Shown here in pieces: positions 42,993 to 50,004 of a DNA stretch of 50,345 bases. How positions within the stretch are numbered: the first letter of the stretch is position 1; each line of letters opens with the position of its first letter. Under the pieces are notes generated by a model. It worked only from the letters and a program-made list of their open reading frames with translations, made no database searches and was not told the DNA's origin. The position numbers and the translations under genes are program-made. Source of the stretch: Bacteroidota bacterium. GTDB taxonomy: Bacteria > Bacteroidota > Bacteroidia > B-17B0 > Aurantibacillaceae. The stretch spans positions 1-50,345 of the forward strand of contig JAHBTI010000024.1 in the NCBI GenBank assembly GCA_019638705.1, in the 5' to 3' direction.

Positions 42993-43319
42993 ATGAAGCG
43001 GTTAAAAAAAATCTTGGCAATTGTTGTTATTGCGGGTATGGGTGCTTGCACAGAAACACAGTACGTTTTACACGCAACAGAGGGCGAAGTTCCTGTTTAC
43101 TACATGGGTCATGCGCCCGAAAGCAAAAACTATGAAATTATTGCGCACATAGAAACACAGGGTTCTGTGTTTACTTACAATTCAAAAATAATCAGGAAGA
43201 TGAAACAAAACGCCAAGAAAATTGGTGCAGATGCAGTAATTGATGTAGAACTTGGTTATATTGCCTGGGGTTGGGGAGGATTGCCTTGCGCCAAAGGTTA
43301 CGCCATTAAATGGAAATAA
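42993..43319 (+). CDS. small lipoprotein, YbjQ/RcsF-like heavy-metal-binding-type fold
   Basis: This 108-residue protein starts MKRLKKILAIVVIAGMGAC, a signal with a good lipobox (GMGAC, Cys19). In the mature domain, MKQNAKKIGADAVIDVEL recalls the 'l...A..lGAdaVi.v...' helix of YbjQ/RcsF-like small domains. Probably an outer-membrane or periplasmic lipoprotein. It lies 3 bases before the next gene, which encodes a possible barrel protein, so they are likely co-transcribed. Confidence 0.65.
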   Translation: MKRLKKILAIVVIAGMGACTETQYVLHATEGEVPVYYMGHAPESKNYEIIAHIETQGSVFTYNSKIIRKMKQNAKKIGADAVIDVELGYIAWGWGGLPCAKGYAIKWK

Positions 43320-43322
43320 TAC

Positions 43323-44039
43323 ATGAACAAAACGAAAATTATTTTTTTGTTTTTTCTGTTTTATTGCACTCAAAACTATTCGCAGGAAAGAAAAATTTTG
43401 TTTGGAGTTTCATTGGGTGTAAACAACACGCCTACTTCATGGACAAACGTTGTTACTCTCGGAAAACAGCTTGGTTTATCTGCCTTATACATTGCCAATA
43501 AAAAGTATGAACTTGAAACAGGTTTTAATTTTTATGCAAGAAGAACAAAAGTTGTTATTGAAAAACGTGATACATACATAGGAAGAGAAATTACATCAGT
43601 ACGAACAAACTACCAAGTGTTTGAAATGCCTTTATTGGTTCATTACAAATTGAAAACAAACGAAAACGGAAGCACATTAAAATTTATTTTCGGAACAAGT
43701 TTTAGTTTTAATAACATAAAAGATTACGACCTTGCAACAGAAATTCGGAGCGGGCATGAGCGTGGATATTCTGCCGTTGCGGGAAAGGGATACAACGGAC
43801 AAAACATGACAGGAAATTTAATTATTGGTATTTCTAAACTGAAACAATTTAAAAAGTTCAACAAACAATTTTACAGTTGGACATTATTGTATCAAAAAGC
43901 AATGAACCGCGCACCAAATTTTGAAAATGAGGGCGTAAAACCATACAGCCAGAAACCTTATTATATTAATTATTCCCCTTATTTAGACGCGCTTTGCCTA
44001 AAACTCACTTATTTTCCGTTTTCTACGGCAGTAAAATAA
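43323..44039 (+). CDS. secreted outer-membrane beta-barrel-like protein
   Basis: This 238-residue protein starts with a signal peptide (KTKIIFLFFLFYCTQNYSQ). Beta-strand patterns follow: ILFGVSLGVNNTPTSW, YELETGFNFYARRTKVVI, EMPLLVHYKL, KFIFGTSFSFNNIK, NLIIGISKLKQF. This fits a PorT-like or other small outer-membrane barrel. It lies 3 bases after the lipoprotein gene. No named family can be assigned with confidence. Confidence 0.65.
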   Translation: MNKTKIIFLFFLFYCTQNYSQERKILFGVSLGVNNTPTSWTNVVTLGKQLGLSALYIANKKYELETGFNFYARRTKVVIEKRDTYIGREITSVRTNYQVFEMPLLVHYKLKTNENGSTLKFIFGTSFSFNNIKDYDLATEIRSGHERGYSAVAGKGYNGQNMTGNLIIGISKLKQFKKFNKQFYSWTLLYQKAMNRAPNFENEGVKPYSQKPYYINYSPYLDALCLKLTYFPFSTAVK

Positions 44040-44091
44040 TTTTCAAATGCACTCATTTCCAATATATAACAAAAATTTAACAAAAAAGATG

Positions 44092-44122
44092 TTTCAACAT
44101 TAAATGTTATAACATACATTTG
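44092..44122 (+). promoter_or_regulatory. yceI promoter (TTTC ... TACATTTG)
   Basis: TTTC (44092-44095) and TACATTTG (44115-44122), 19 bases apart, match the Bacteroidota TTTG/TAnnTTTG promoter with one mismatch in the -33 box. It lies 31 bases upstream of the YceI ATG. Confidence 0.5.
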
Positions 44123-44153
44123 TCCTCATAATAATTTTAAAACACTTTTTACA

Positions 44154-44759
44154 ATGAAAAAATTAATGATTACAGCCGCAGCCGCATTGATGATGACTGC
44201 CGCTACTGCACAAACAAACTGGAAAGTTGATGCTTCGCACTCAAAACTTGGTTTCTCGGTAACTCACGCTATGGTAAGCGAAGTTGAAGGGAAATTTAAA
44301 GTATTTGACGGTTCTGCAACTTCAAACAACATTGACTTTACCAACTCAAACATTGAGTTTACTGCCGATGCCGCTTCCATTAACACCGAAGACGAAAAAC
44401 GCGACGGGCATTTGAAAAGCCCTGACTTTTTTGACGTGGAAAAATTCCCGAAAATCACCTTTAAAAGCACAAGCATGAAAAAAAATGCTAAAGCAGGTGC
44501 TAACGCTTACACACTGGAAGGTGATTTAACCATGCACGGCGTAACCAAAAAAGTTACATTAACTGCAATTGGTGCTTCTAAAACTGTTGTGGTAAAAGGT
44601 CAAGGCTGGGAAGCTACGAAATACGGCTTTAAAGTTACAGGTACAATCAACCGCAAAGATTTTGGTTTGGCTTGGAACGCTATTTTGGAAGCAGGCGGAG
44701 TAATGGTAAGCGAAAAAGTGAAATTGGACATCAACATTGAGTTGAACCAACAAAAATAA
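44154..44759 (+). CDS. YceI-family periplasmic protein
   Basis: This 201-residue protein has a signal peptide (MKKLMITAAAALMMTAATAQ) and a YceI lipocalin-like barrel: TNWKVDASHSKLGFSVTHAMVSEVEGKF, RDGHLKSPDFFDVEKFPKITF, GDLTMHGVTKKVTL and INRKDFGLAWN. These proteins bind long hydrophobic chains such as isoprenoids in the periplasm. The exact ligand is not known. A MarR regulator gene follows, a pairing seen often in Bacteroidota, and a terminator lies between them. Confidence 0.92.
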   Translation: MKKLMITAAAALMMTAATAQTNWKVDASHSKLGFSVTHAMVSEVEGKFKVFDGSATSNNIDFTNSNIEFTADAASINTEDEKRDGHLKSPDFFDVEKFPKITFKSTSMKKNAKAGANAYTLEGDLTMHGVTKKVTLTAIGASKTVVVKGQGWEATKYGFKVTGTINRKDFGLAWNAILEAGGVMVSEKVKLDINIELNQQK

Positions 44760-44780
44760 TTTTTCAATTTAAAAATGAAG

Positions 44781-44819
44781 TCCCTCTGCAATACTTAAAC
44801 ATTCGCAGAGGGATTTTTT
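44781..44819 (+). terminator. intrinsic terminator after yceI
   Basis: Stem TCCCTCTGC (44781-44789) and GCAGAGGGA (44805-44813) with a 15-base loop, then TTTTTT. It lies directly upstream of the MarR gene, so the regulator would be transcribed by read-through or from its own promoter. Confidence 0.82.
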
Positions 44820-44826
44820 CTTTTTC

Positions 44827-45297
44827 ATGTCGTTAGAACAAGATATACAGCAAACAAATTTTAAATCGCCACAGCAAAAGCTGGCGATTAATCTCTTATA
44901 CACCAGCAATTGGCTCAACAGCCATTATATTTCTCTGTTTAAAAAAACAGATATTACATTGCAACAATTCAATGTATTGCGTATTTTGCGCGGACAGCAC
45001 CCAAATTACAGCAATTTAAAACTGATTAAAGAGCGTATGCTCGACCGCATGAGCGATGCCTCGCGCATTGTGGACAAATTGGTTGCAAAGGGTTTGGTGG
45101 AACGCCATGTGTGCCCAAGCGACAGAAGAAACGTGAACATTATCATTTCCAAAACGGGATTACAGTTGCTTAAAAAACTGAACCTGATTGACGAACAGGC
45201 AAAAAAGTTGTTCAATGCGCTTACCGAAAAACAAGTTGAGCAACTGAATACGCTGCTTGATTTGCTTCGCGGCGAAAAAAAACAGCATTCCACCTAA
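44827..45297 (+). CDS. MarR-family transcriptional regulator
   Basis: This 156-residue winged-helix regulator carries ITLQQFNVLRILRGQHPN, then LIKERMLDRMSDASRIVDKLVAKGLVERHVCPSDRRNVNIIISKTG. It has the DxRxxx wing (SDRRN) typical of MarR proteins. The dimer helices lie at both ends. A Cys in the wing region (C96, RHVCPSD) could sense oxidation. Being 68 bases after yceI, it is the probable repressor of that gene; this is inference from position. Confidence 0.9.
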   Translation: MSLEQDIQQTNFKSPQQKLAINLLYTSNWLNSHYISLFKKTDITLQQFNVLRILRGQHPNYSNLKLIKERMLDRMSDASRIVDKLVAKGLVERHVCPSDRRNVNIIISKTGLQLLKKLNLIDEQAKKLFNALTEKQVEQLNTLLDLLRGEKKQHST

Positions 45298-45366
45298 AAA
45301 TTTGCCCTTTACAAAACAAGTAAGGCAAAAAATCTGTAATTTGGCTCTTTACAGTAAGATATAATC

Positions 45367-46023
45367 ATGAAATCTGCTTTGGCTTCCATAGGAAAAAATT
45401 TAATTCTCATCGGCATTGTGGCATTGTGTGCCCTTAATTATTTTTATGGCACTTTAAGTTGGCAAATGGTGCTTGGCATACAAGCCTTTGCCGCACTCGC
45501 ATACATTTTTTTAAGCTGCTACGAGTACTTGAATACGAGTTACAAGGCTGCTTTGCCTGTGCAGCGTTACCCGTATTTTTCAGGCAGCTATGTCATGTTC
45601 AGAACCTTAAAAATAGGCGTATTTTTTTCCTTTGCCGTTTTACTTTACACATCGGGCAATGCCGTAAAATACCTTTACCCTGTTTGCCTTACCATTGGGT
45701 TTACAGAAACAATTATCACGCTTTTAAAGTATAAAAAATCGCTTTGTTTTGTAAATATTTACGCCAATTATTTACTGATTGCCGAAACAAAACTTACGCG
45801 CCTGTTTGCTTCTGAAATTGTTTTAATAGAGTTTCGCCACAACATTTTTTACTTTATGAAAAAGAACCTCAAAACGGTTCAAATAAACTTGGAATTTATG
45901 GGCAACCGAGAAGATTTTGTAAAACACCTCAACATTTGGATTACCCGCAACCACATTAGGGTAAGTGACGAGTCAAAAGAAAAAATAAACAACATGACTC
46001 AAAATGATATAAATTATTATTAA
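45367..46023 (+). CDS. hypothetical membrane protein
   Basis: This 218-residue protein has about four hydrophobic segments in its first ~120 residues (LILIGIVALCALNYFYG, MVLGIQAFAALAYIFL, IGVFFSFAVLLYTSG, YPVCLTIGFTETIITLL). A soluble C-terminal part of ~100 residues follows, with mixed alpha/beta pattern (LTRLFASEIVLIEFRHNIFYFMKKNLKTVQINLEFMG). The C-terminal part resembles the small PH-like domains found after membrane hairpins in some Bacteroidota proteins; this is only an impression. It is monocistronic. No family recognised. Confidence 0.65.
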   Translation: MKSALASIGKNLILIGIVALCALNYFYGTLSWQMVLGIQAFAALAYIFLSCYEYLNTSYKAALPVQRYPYFSGSYVMFRTLKIGVFFSFAVLLYTSGNAVKYLYPVCLTIGFTETIITLLKYKKSLCFVNIYANYLLIAETKLTRLFASEIVLIEFRHNIFYFMKKNLKTVQINLEFMGNREDFVKHLNIWITRNHIRVSDESKEKINNMTQNDINYY

Positions 46024-46042
46024 CCGAATTTGAAAAACAAAA

Positions 46043-46077
46043 AAGGGAAGAAAACCGGTTTTTCAGTTTCTTCCCTT
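46043..46077 (+). terminator. weak hairpin terminator after the membrane-protein gene
   Basis: AAGGGAAGAAA (46043-46053) and TTTCTTCCCTT (46067-46077) form an 11-bp stem. The run of T after the hairpin is missing, so termination on the plus strand may be weak. It is followed immediately by the tRNA-like hairpin. Confidence 0.5.
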
Positions 46078-46080
46078 AGA

Positions 46081-46115
46081 GTGGACTCGGAGAGATTCGA
46101 ACTCTCCGAGTCCAC
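46081..46115 (-). other. tRNA-like acceptor/T-arm minihelix (perfect palindrome)
   Basis: Arms GTGGACTCGGAGAG (46081-46094) and CTCTCCGAGTCCAC (46102-46115) are exact complements around a 7-base loop. Read on the minus strand it is GGACTCG-GAGAG-TTCGAAT-CTCTC-CGAGTCC-A. That is a 7-bp acceptor stem joined to a 5-bp T stem with a consensus T loop (TTCGAAT), and an A at the discriminator position. The D and anticodon arms are absent. The stem continues 2 bp beyond the acceptor. It may be a tRNA 3' end left by integration or excision, a recombinase site, or a true minihelix transcript. No full tRNA is adjacent. Confidence 0.6.
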
Positions 46116-46181
46116 CTTAACTATCAGTGTTTATGCGGCTTCCAGCGTTTCAAAATTTTACATTTTAAAGCATTTTTGAAC

Positions 46182-46207
46182 AATTCCTTACTCCAATTCC
46201 TTACTCC
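46182..46207. repeat. 13-bp tandem direct repeat
   Basis: AATTCCTTACTCC occurs twice back to back (46182-46194 and 46195-46207), followed by ATGGGTCCAC. GGTCCAC resembles the outer AGTCCAC of the minihelix. No gene is seen in 46116-46318. Confidence 0.6.
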
Positions 46208-46318
46208 ATGGGTCCACTTTTTTACTGAAATGCTTTCATAGAAATTTTCAGTTTAAACACACAAATAAATTACCTCAAAAGCACCTTTTTTGTTCCCAGT
46301 TTTACATTCTTTTTTTCC

Positions 46319-46426
46319 GTTCACTATCGCGTGAACGAAGCGAAAAAGTGAACAGTTTGGTGGTTTTCAGTTATGTTCACCATATCTGTTTGTTCACGTT
46401 TTCGTGAACGATTATATTTAGTGAAC
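46319..46426. repeat. cluster of six GTTCAC/GTGAAC motifs with two inverted pairs
   Basis: GTTCAC occurs at 46319-46324, 46375-46380 and 46392-46397. Its complement GTGAAC occurs at 46331-46336, 46348-46353, 46404-46409 and 46421-46426, that is seven words in all. Two inverted pairs are tight: GTTCAC-6-GTGAAC at 46319-46336, and GTTCACG-TTTT-CGTGAAC at 46392-46409. The region is noncoding, upstream of the Rhs gene. It could be operator sites or recombinase binding sites. Confidence 0.65.
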
Positions 46427-46618
46427 ATAAACGAGCCAAATACCTCAAATACGGCTTTGACTAACCTCCAAAGGACTACTCAAATTAAGGGTAAATAGAA
46501 GAATTATGGCTGTTAGAAAATTATGGCGAGAGAACAGGATATAAATGAGCACATTTCTGAGGTTTAAAACTTTGTTTTAAAATAGGTTTCTCTATTTATT
46601 TAAGCAAAAGAAACTGTT

Positions 46619-46626
46619 TAAATTTG
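46619..46626 (+). promoter_or_regulatory. -7 promoter box of the Rhs gene (TAAATTTG)
   Basis: TAAATTTG fits TAnnTTTG and lies 11 bases before the ATG at 46638. The -33 region is not clear. This promoter may have come with the cysteine-desulfurase-like start that follows. Confidence 0.4.
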
Positions 46627-46637
46627 CCTTATCAGAA

Positions 46638-49385
46638 ATGGGAAATAGGCAAATTATATACTTAGATAACAATGCAACAACGCCTGAAAACCCGAATGCG
46701 GGCACCAGCGAGCCTGACATGAACAATATTTTTGGAAGTAACGTAAACGGCTATTACAACCCCAATACCATTGACGATACTAAATTTCAGGCATGGATAA
46801 ACGCTTCGGGACAAAGAAGCGAGGTAACAAAAACCTATTACGATGAGCAGGTTATTTTGCCCGTTTCACCTTATACTCAAAACAACCTGAGAAAACGTGT
46901 AGCAAGCGTTACTTACGAAGACCTGTTTGACAACAACGATGTAACTTACAATCACGCTACCCACTATTCGTATGACATACACGGCAACGTGAGTACCCTG
47001 TGGCAAGAAAATACACAAGTTAGCGTTAGCGGAGAAGAAATAAAACAAATAGATTACCAATACGATTTAATCAGCGGTAAAGTAAACAAGGTCATTTATT
47101 CTCCTAATCAACCTGACCAATTTATTCACCGCTACTCTTATGATGCCGATAACCGCATTACCAAAGTAGAAACAAGCAGTGATGGCTTGCACTATGATGT
47201 GGACGCTAAATATTTCTACTATGCCCACGGACCTTTAGCGCGGGTAGAATACGGTAAAGACCAGGTGCAAGGTGTGGATTATGCCTACACACTGCAAGGT
47301 TGGATTAAAGGCGTGAACAGCAATACGCTTAGAAAAGACAGAGATATGGGTAACGATGGCGATTTAAGTTTTGCTAACCCTAACGGAAACTTTGCCAAAG
47401 ATATTTTCGGATACACGCTTAATTATTACCAGGGCGATTACGAAGCCATTGATTACATGAGGTGGAATAATGCCAACACGCGCTTTGAATCCTACAAAAC
47501 AGGTTCAGATTTATTAAGCAGCAGCAGCAATTTGTTTAATGGTAATATCTCATCAATGGTTACTTCCATTAGCAGAATTGATACCAATGCTTCGGGTACA
47601 GTATTGGAGTCTGTGCCTTTGCCTATGGGTAACAGCTACCGCTACGACCAACTGAACCGTTTAACACGCAGCTGGTCGTATGACAACATAGACACCGCAG
47701 CTAACTCTTGGCAAAACACAAATGCTACTGCAAGCATATATCGCAACACTTTCTCTTACGATGCCAACGGCAATATTCAAACACAGGTGCGCCGAGACTC
47801 TGTTGGTGGATTAATGGATTCCCTGACATATAACTACGAGCGAGACGTAAACGGAAAATTGCTTCGCAACCGATTGTATCATGTAAACGATTTTGTAAGC
47901 GGCACACCTGCTTATTTGCAGGACATTACCGACCAAGGCACGTTTAACCCAAACAACATTAATTCAAACAACAACTATGGCTTTGATGAAATAGGCAATT
48001 TAGTTAGAGACGATGCCGAAGAGATACAAAACATAGAATGGACGGTAAGCGGTAAAATAAAATCCATCACCCGAACAATAGGAAGCCAAAAAAGCAATTT
48101 ATCTTTTGATTACGATGCTTCGGGTAACCGCATTGCTAAACACGTTTATGACTCTAATAACGATTGGGAGCATTCTACTTATTACATACGCGATGCTCAG
48201 GGTAATGTATTAAGTGTGTATAAAAAAGACCATGACCCCAGTCTTGGTATTATGTTAAGCTATAGATTAACCGAAGCGCACATCTACGGCAGCAGCCGGT
48301 TGGGAATGCTTAACTCTGACATTGAAATGATAGGTAGCGGAGGTGCTGCCTCAACTTCGGCTGCCGACACCACCAAATATTATTTAGGAAACAAACGCTA
48401 CGAATTAAGCAACCATTTGGGTAATGTGCTTGCCACCATATCCGACAAAAAAATAGCCATAGATTATGACAACGATGATGTTATTGACGGCTACGTTGCC
48501 GATATGGCAAACGCACAAGATTACTATGCCTTTGGCGCGCCAATGGCGGGTAGGCAGTTTAATATTGCGAATTATAGGTACGGATTTAACGGGCAGGAGA
48601 AGACAGACGAAATATCAGGTAATGGAAACCACAATACTGCACAATTCTGGGAATACGATACAAGAACAGGGAGAAGATGGAATTTAGAACCTAAGAAAGA
48701 CCCTTCATTGTCAGATTATGCTGTCTTTAGAAATAATCCTATTTTATTTAGTGATGAGCTTGGTGATATTCCTTGGCCTAAGATTACAGGCTCAACAAAA
48801 ATAACATCTCACTTAAAAACATCGAGAACTATTGGAGGTTCAACAAAGCCACATCAAGGACTTGATATAGGTGCTGCGTATGGGTCAACGTATCATTCAG
48901 CGGCTGGTGGTAGGGTAATAGCGACAAGTGGAGATGGTAACTTTAAGGATAATCCTTTAGATGGGAATTACAAAGTTGCCCCTAATGCAAATGATGGTGG
49001 GGGATGGGGAAATTATGTGGTTGTAGACCACGGTAAAGGTATTATTACATTATATGCGCATATGAAAGAAGGTAGTATGTCAGTAAAAGTCGGTGATAAA
49101 ATTGAAGACGGTCAGTCAATTGGAGAAGTAGGTAATTCCGGTAATTCTTATGGTGCACATGCACATGTTGAGGCAATTTTTAATGAAGATGGTTCTGAAA
49201 AATTTACTGGCAAACAATTTAAATCTTCAGGTGATAATAAAAACGCTCACGTATTTAGTTTAGAAAAAATAAACGACTTGCAAGATGTTGTTAATGGAAA
49301 AGAGAAGCCTACTGTTGAAATGCTTGATGGCTCGAAAAAAACAATAGATACTCAAAACTCAGCTAAAAAGGAAAATGAAAAGTAA
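46638..49385 (+). CDS. Rhs-family protein with C-terminal M23 peptidase toxin domain
   Basis: This 915-residue protein has three parts. (1) Residues 1-17, MGNRQIIYLDNNATTPENP, look like the start of a cysteine desulfurase (IYLDNNATTP) and not an Rhs N-terminus. (2) Residues ~18-705 carry YD/RHS repeats (YSYDIHGNVSTLW, YRYDQLNRLTRSW, FSYDANGNIQ, FDYDASGNRI) and the Rhs-associated core end (YRYGFNGQEKTDE, DTRTGRRWNLEPKKD, YAVFRNNPILFSDELGD). (3) Residues ~711-915 are an M23/LytM metallopeptidase, with H739-x3-D743 in HQGLDIG, H808 in LYAHM and H841-A-H843 in GAHAHVE. The usual large N-terminal and signal regions are missing. The C-terminal part is more AT-rich than the core, as in exchangeable toxin tips. 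Peptidoglycan cleavage is predicted. Confidence 0.87.
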   Translation: MGNRQIIYLDNNATTPENPNAGTSEPDMNNIFGSNVNGYYNPNTIDDTKFQAWINASGQRSEVTKTYYDEQVILPVSPYTQNNLRKRVASVTYEDLFDNNDVTYNHATHYSYDIHGNVSTLWQENTQVSVSGEEIKQIDYQYDLISGKVNKVIYSPNQPDQFIHRYSYDADNRITKVETSSDGLHYDVDAKYFYYAHGPLARVEYGKDQVQGVDYAYTLQGWIKGVNSNTLRKDRDMGNDGDLSFANPNGNFAKDIFGYTLNYYQGDYEAIDYMRWNNANTRFESYKTGSDLLSSSSNLFNGNISSMVTSISRIDTNASGTVLESVPLPMGNSYRYDQLNRLTRSWSYDNIDTAANSWQNTNATASIYRNTFSYDANGNIQTQVRRDSVGGLMDSLTYNYERDVNGKLLRNRLYHVNDFVSGTPAYLQDITDQGTFNPNNINSNNNYGFDEIGNLVRDDAEEIQNIEWTVSGKIKSITRTIGSQKSNLSFDYDASGNRIAKHVYDSNNDWEHSTYYIRDAQGNVLSVYKKDHDPSLGIMLSYRLTEAHIYGSSRLGMLNSDIEMIGSGGAASTSAADTTKYYLGNKRYELSNHLGNVLATISDKKIAIDYDNDDVIDGYVADMANAQDYYAFGAPMAGRQFNIANYRYGFNGQEKTDEISGNGNHNTAQFWEYDTRTGRRWNLEPKKDPSLSDYAVFRNNPILFSDELGDIPWPKITGSTKITSHLKTSRTIGGSTKPHQGLDIGAAYGSTYHSAAGGRVIATSGDGNFKDNPLDGNYKVAPNANDGGGWGNYVVVDHGKGIITLYAHMKEGSMSVKVGDKIEDGQSIGEVGNSGNSYGAHAHVEAIFNEDGSEKFTGKQFKSSGDNKNAHVFSLEKINDLQDVVNGKEKPTVEMLDGSKKTIDTQNSAKKENEK

Positions 49386-49947
49386 GTGGTTGTTTTCATT
49401 GTTCTTACCTTTGTGCTTTTCATGTAATTTAAATGAAGGTAAAGAAACACAAGTCGAAACAGATAGTTTAAAGCAAGTCAATTTGGATAGTTGTTCGGAT
49501 TTTTATGTTGAAGACGAGCAAACAAATAATTTATTTAAAAATATATTTTCTAATAACTATCAAAGTGTTATTTCATCAACGAAGAAAATTAATATATCGT
49601 CAGAGCCTATAACCAATGCTTTTGATTCTACAAAAATTGACACAATAGTTTTTGTTAGAATGGGGGATGATTTTTTTAAATTTTATTCAAGAAACGGAAC
49701 TAAAACTTTGCAAGAAATTAGTTTATATTCAAATACAGTTCGTGTTTTGCGAGAAGTGGAGATAGGCATGAATTATAGTACTTTCTTAAATGGATTTTTT
49801 AAAAAGCATTTTAAAGAGAAACTAAAAGAAGATATAAATTGTATTCACATCACAACTTTATCAGAATATGACCATCTGTATTTTTTCTTTAAAGAGGATA
49901 AACTCTCTTTGATTAAATATGTTAGCAATGTAGAATCGTACAGATAA
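49375..49947 (+). CDS. candidate immunity lipoprotein for the Rhs-M23 toxin
   Basis: This 190-residue protein begins MKSKWLFSLFLPLCFSCN, a lipoprotein signal with Cys17. The mature part is rich in Asn, Ser, Lys and Phe, with a mixed alpha/beta pattern and no named family. It overlaps the Rhs gene end by 11 bases and shares its AT-rich composition. Position, overlap and periplasmic location fit an immunity protein that blocks a peptidoglycan-cleaving toxin. This role is inference; no immunity family is recognised. Confidence 0.65.
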   Translation: MKSKWLFSLFLPLCFSCNLNEGKETQVETDSLKQVNLDSCSDFYVEDEQTNNLFKNIFSNNYQSVISSTKKINISSEPITNAFDSTKIDTIVFVRMGDDFFKFYSRNGTKTLQEISLYSNTVRVLREVEIGMNYSTFLNGFFKKHFKEKLKEDINCIHITTLSEYDHLYFFFKEDKLSLIKYVSNVESYR

Positions 49948-49959
49948 TCCCCCCACGCT

Positions 49960-49982
49960 GGCGCGAGCTTGTAGCTCGTGCC
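49960..49982. repeat. GGCGCGAGCT/AGCTCGTGCC palindrome
   Basis: GGCGCGAGCT (49960-49969) pairs with AGCTCGTGCC (49973-49982) with one G·T across a 3-base loop. This is a short dispersed hairpin of a type common in Bacteroidota, between the convergent immunity gene and T9SS gene. Confidence 0.55.
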
Positions 49983-50004
49983 ACACAAAACGCAATTACA
50001 CGTT

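Noticed and set aside
46102..46140. A complete tRNA at the 46081 palindrome
   Set aside because: Only the acceptor and T arms can be formed; no D or anticodon arm is found on either side, so a functional tRNA is not supported.
46319..46426. Plasmid or phage replication origin iterons
   Set aside because: No replication protein gene or AT-rich unwinding pattern is present next to the motifs, and the words are in mixed orientation.
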